A DNA stretch of 64,000 bases from Durusdinium trenchii (taxonomy: Eukaryota; Sar; Dinophyceae; Suessiales; Symbiodiniaceae): positions 1 through 64,000 of the forward strand of contig CAXAMN010026772.1 of the NCBI GenBank assembly GCA_963970005.1, given 5' to 3'. The first letter of the stretch is position 1; every line of letters starts with the position of its first letter. The position numbers and the translations under genes were made by a program. Below are positions 63,240 through 64,000 of the stretch, in pieces. The notes below the pieces were generated by a model. That model made no database searches. It had not been told where the DNA came from and was given only the letters and a program-made list of their open reading frames with translations.

Positions 63240-63700
63240 AGCCCTCCAAACCCGCCCCGGTCCCTGAACGGAGCGTCCAGGCGTCCAGACTTCGCGTGTG
63301 GGCAACAAAAAAACACATGGAAGACCAGTGACCGGTCATGACCAGTCTACATACCATTTGGATCCCGCTATCAGATTTATTTGGGGAAGTCTGACATCAA
63401 AGAAAGTGGTCAACAAGGAGAAGAACACCAACTGCATGGCCCATGTAAAATGATGTGAAGTGATCAATCGAAAACAACATCAGGATGCTAAGGACCCAAT
63501 GAACACCCATGTGACGCATGTGAAAACACAAAACATCAAATAACACATACAGTAACAGTTATAAATAAATATATATATATATACACACATATCCTATACT
63601 TCAATCATCTTCAATCCCATTTCACATAACTATTTCACTGTTAGGAGGACCTTCAGGTCACATGGATGCCACCTTCCTGGACCCTCTTCTACCCAAGGTT
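63240..63700. other. No gene seen
   Basis: AT-rich with a TATATA run at 63560-63590; duplicated GTTCACCCGA words at 63700-63735. Confidence 0.5.
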
Positions 63701-63730
63701 CACCCGAGGTACCCAGCGGCTACCGTTCAC

Positions 63731-63857
63731 CCGAACACTTCCTCCTGGGTGCGGCTTCCGTGTTCCACTCCTCCGTCGGCTTCGGCGCCTCAGGTGCTGT
63801 GACCTTGGGGTCCTTGTAGCAAAAGATCGAGAAGCCGGTGGGGCTCCAGTCCACAAA
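63731..63857 (-). CDS. Internal exon, most upstream seen
   Basis: 42 codons: FVDWSPTGFSIFCYKDPKVT, APEAPKPTEEWNTEAAPRRK, CS. Acceptor CGGCTCCCGCGCAG, donor G|GTGAAC (GTGTTC five bases earlier also possible). Proline/glutamate-rich second half suggests a flexible linker. Unknown function. Confidence 0.65.
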
Positions 63858-64000
63858 CTGCGCGGGAGCCGGGGTCTTTCATTCTTCGCGAGCCGGCGCG
63901 GCGGACGGAGGTGTGGACGGGGGGTGTGGAATTTTAGAGAGGCGATGTGTGACGGGGTTTTCATGACATGCAGAGCTTGGGAGAGGCGATCTGGCCCCCC

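Noticed and set aside
1-64000. CRISPR arrays, bacterial operons, rRNA genes
   Set aside because: No regularly spaced identical repeats, no Shine-Dalgarno-linked gene runs, and no conserved rRNA words were found.

Overview
The window looks like nuclear DNA of a dinoflagellate. Evidence seen in the sequence: no long intact gene anywhere in 64 kb; dozens of short (37-256 base) exon-like islands with G/C/T-ending codons, separated by 0.1-1.5 kb of simple sequence; pyrimidine tract plus AG before them and GT (some GC) after them; and two tandem repeats whose translations (MPDRMPED-like, and LGPMLGLCW-like) I recognise from dinoflagellate gene models. A Suessiales/Symbiodiniaceae-like genome is my best guess; the species cannot be told.

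Nearly all convincing coding islands lie on the minus strand, from 63.9 kb down to 0.03 kb. That fits the one-way gene arrays known in dinoflagellates. Minus strand, 5' to 3': (1) 63.9-61.1 kb, four closely spaced exons with compatible phases, one very acidic; (2) 59.4-57.7 kb, exons with paired cysteines, including a CxxC..CxxC finger; (3) 56.7-40.6 kb, a series of about 20 charged, mostly helical exons that I read as one or two coiled-coil genes with very many introns; (4) 37.9-34.2 kb, several exons of unknown kind; (5) 32.9-29.1 kb, a five-exon chain; (6) 26.7 kb, a thioredoxin active-site exon; (7) 24.2-22.4 kb, a cysteine-pair exon and a hydrophobic ATG exon; (8) 20.5-11.2 kb, many separate exons; (9) 10.7-0.03 kb, further exons ending in a coiled-coil trio at 5.0-4.1 kb.

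Only thioredoxin is recognised as a family with confidence. Gene starts, stops and the number of genes are unknown, because start and stop exons cannot be told from internal ones without transcript data. Exon ends were chosen by eye among several possible splice sites, so phase agreement between neighbours is support, not proof.

The introns are packed with short inverted repeats: a 90 bp family ending in CCCTAGGG, a TGTAGACTC-ended family, a GTCCCATGGGTCGTGTCTGGG family, clusters of the palindrome GCTACTAGTAGC, and several repeat pairs. One 290 bp repeat sits in two different introns of the same coiled-coil gene. These elements, and their possible link to intron gain, are the most interesting part of the window. 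No rRNA, tRNA, CRISPR array, or bacterial-type gene was seen.
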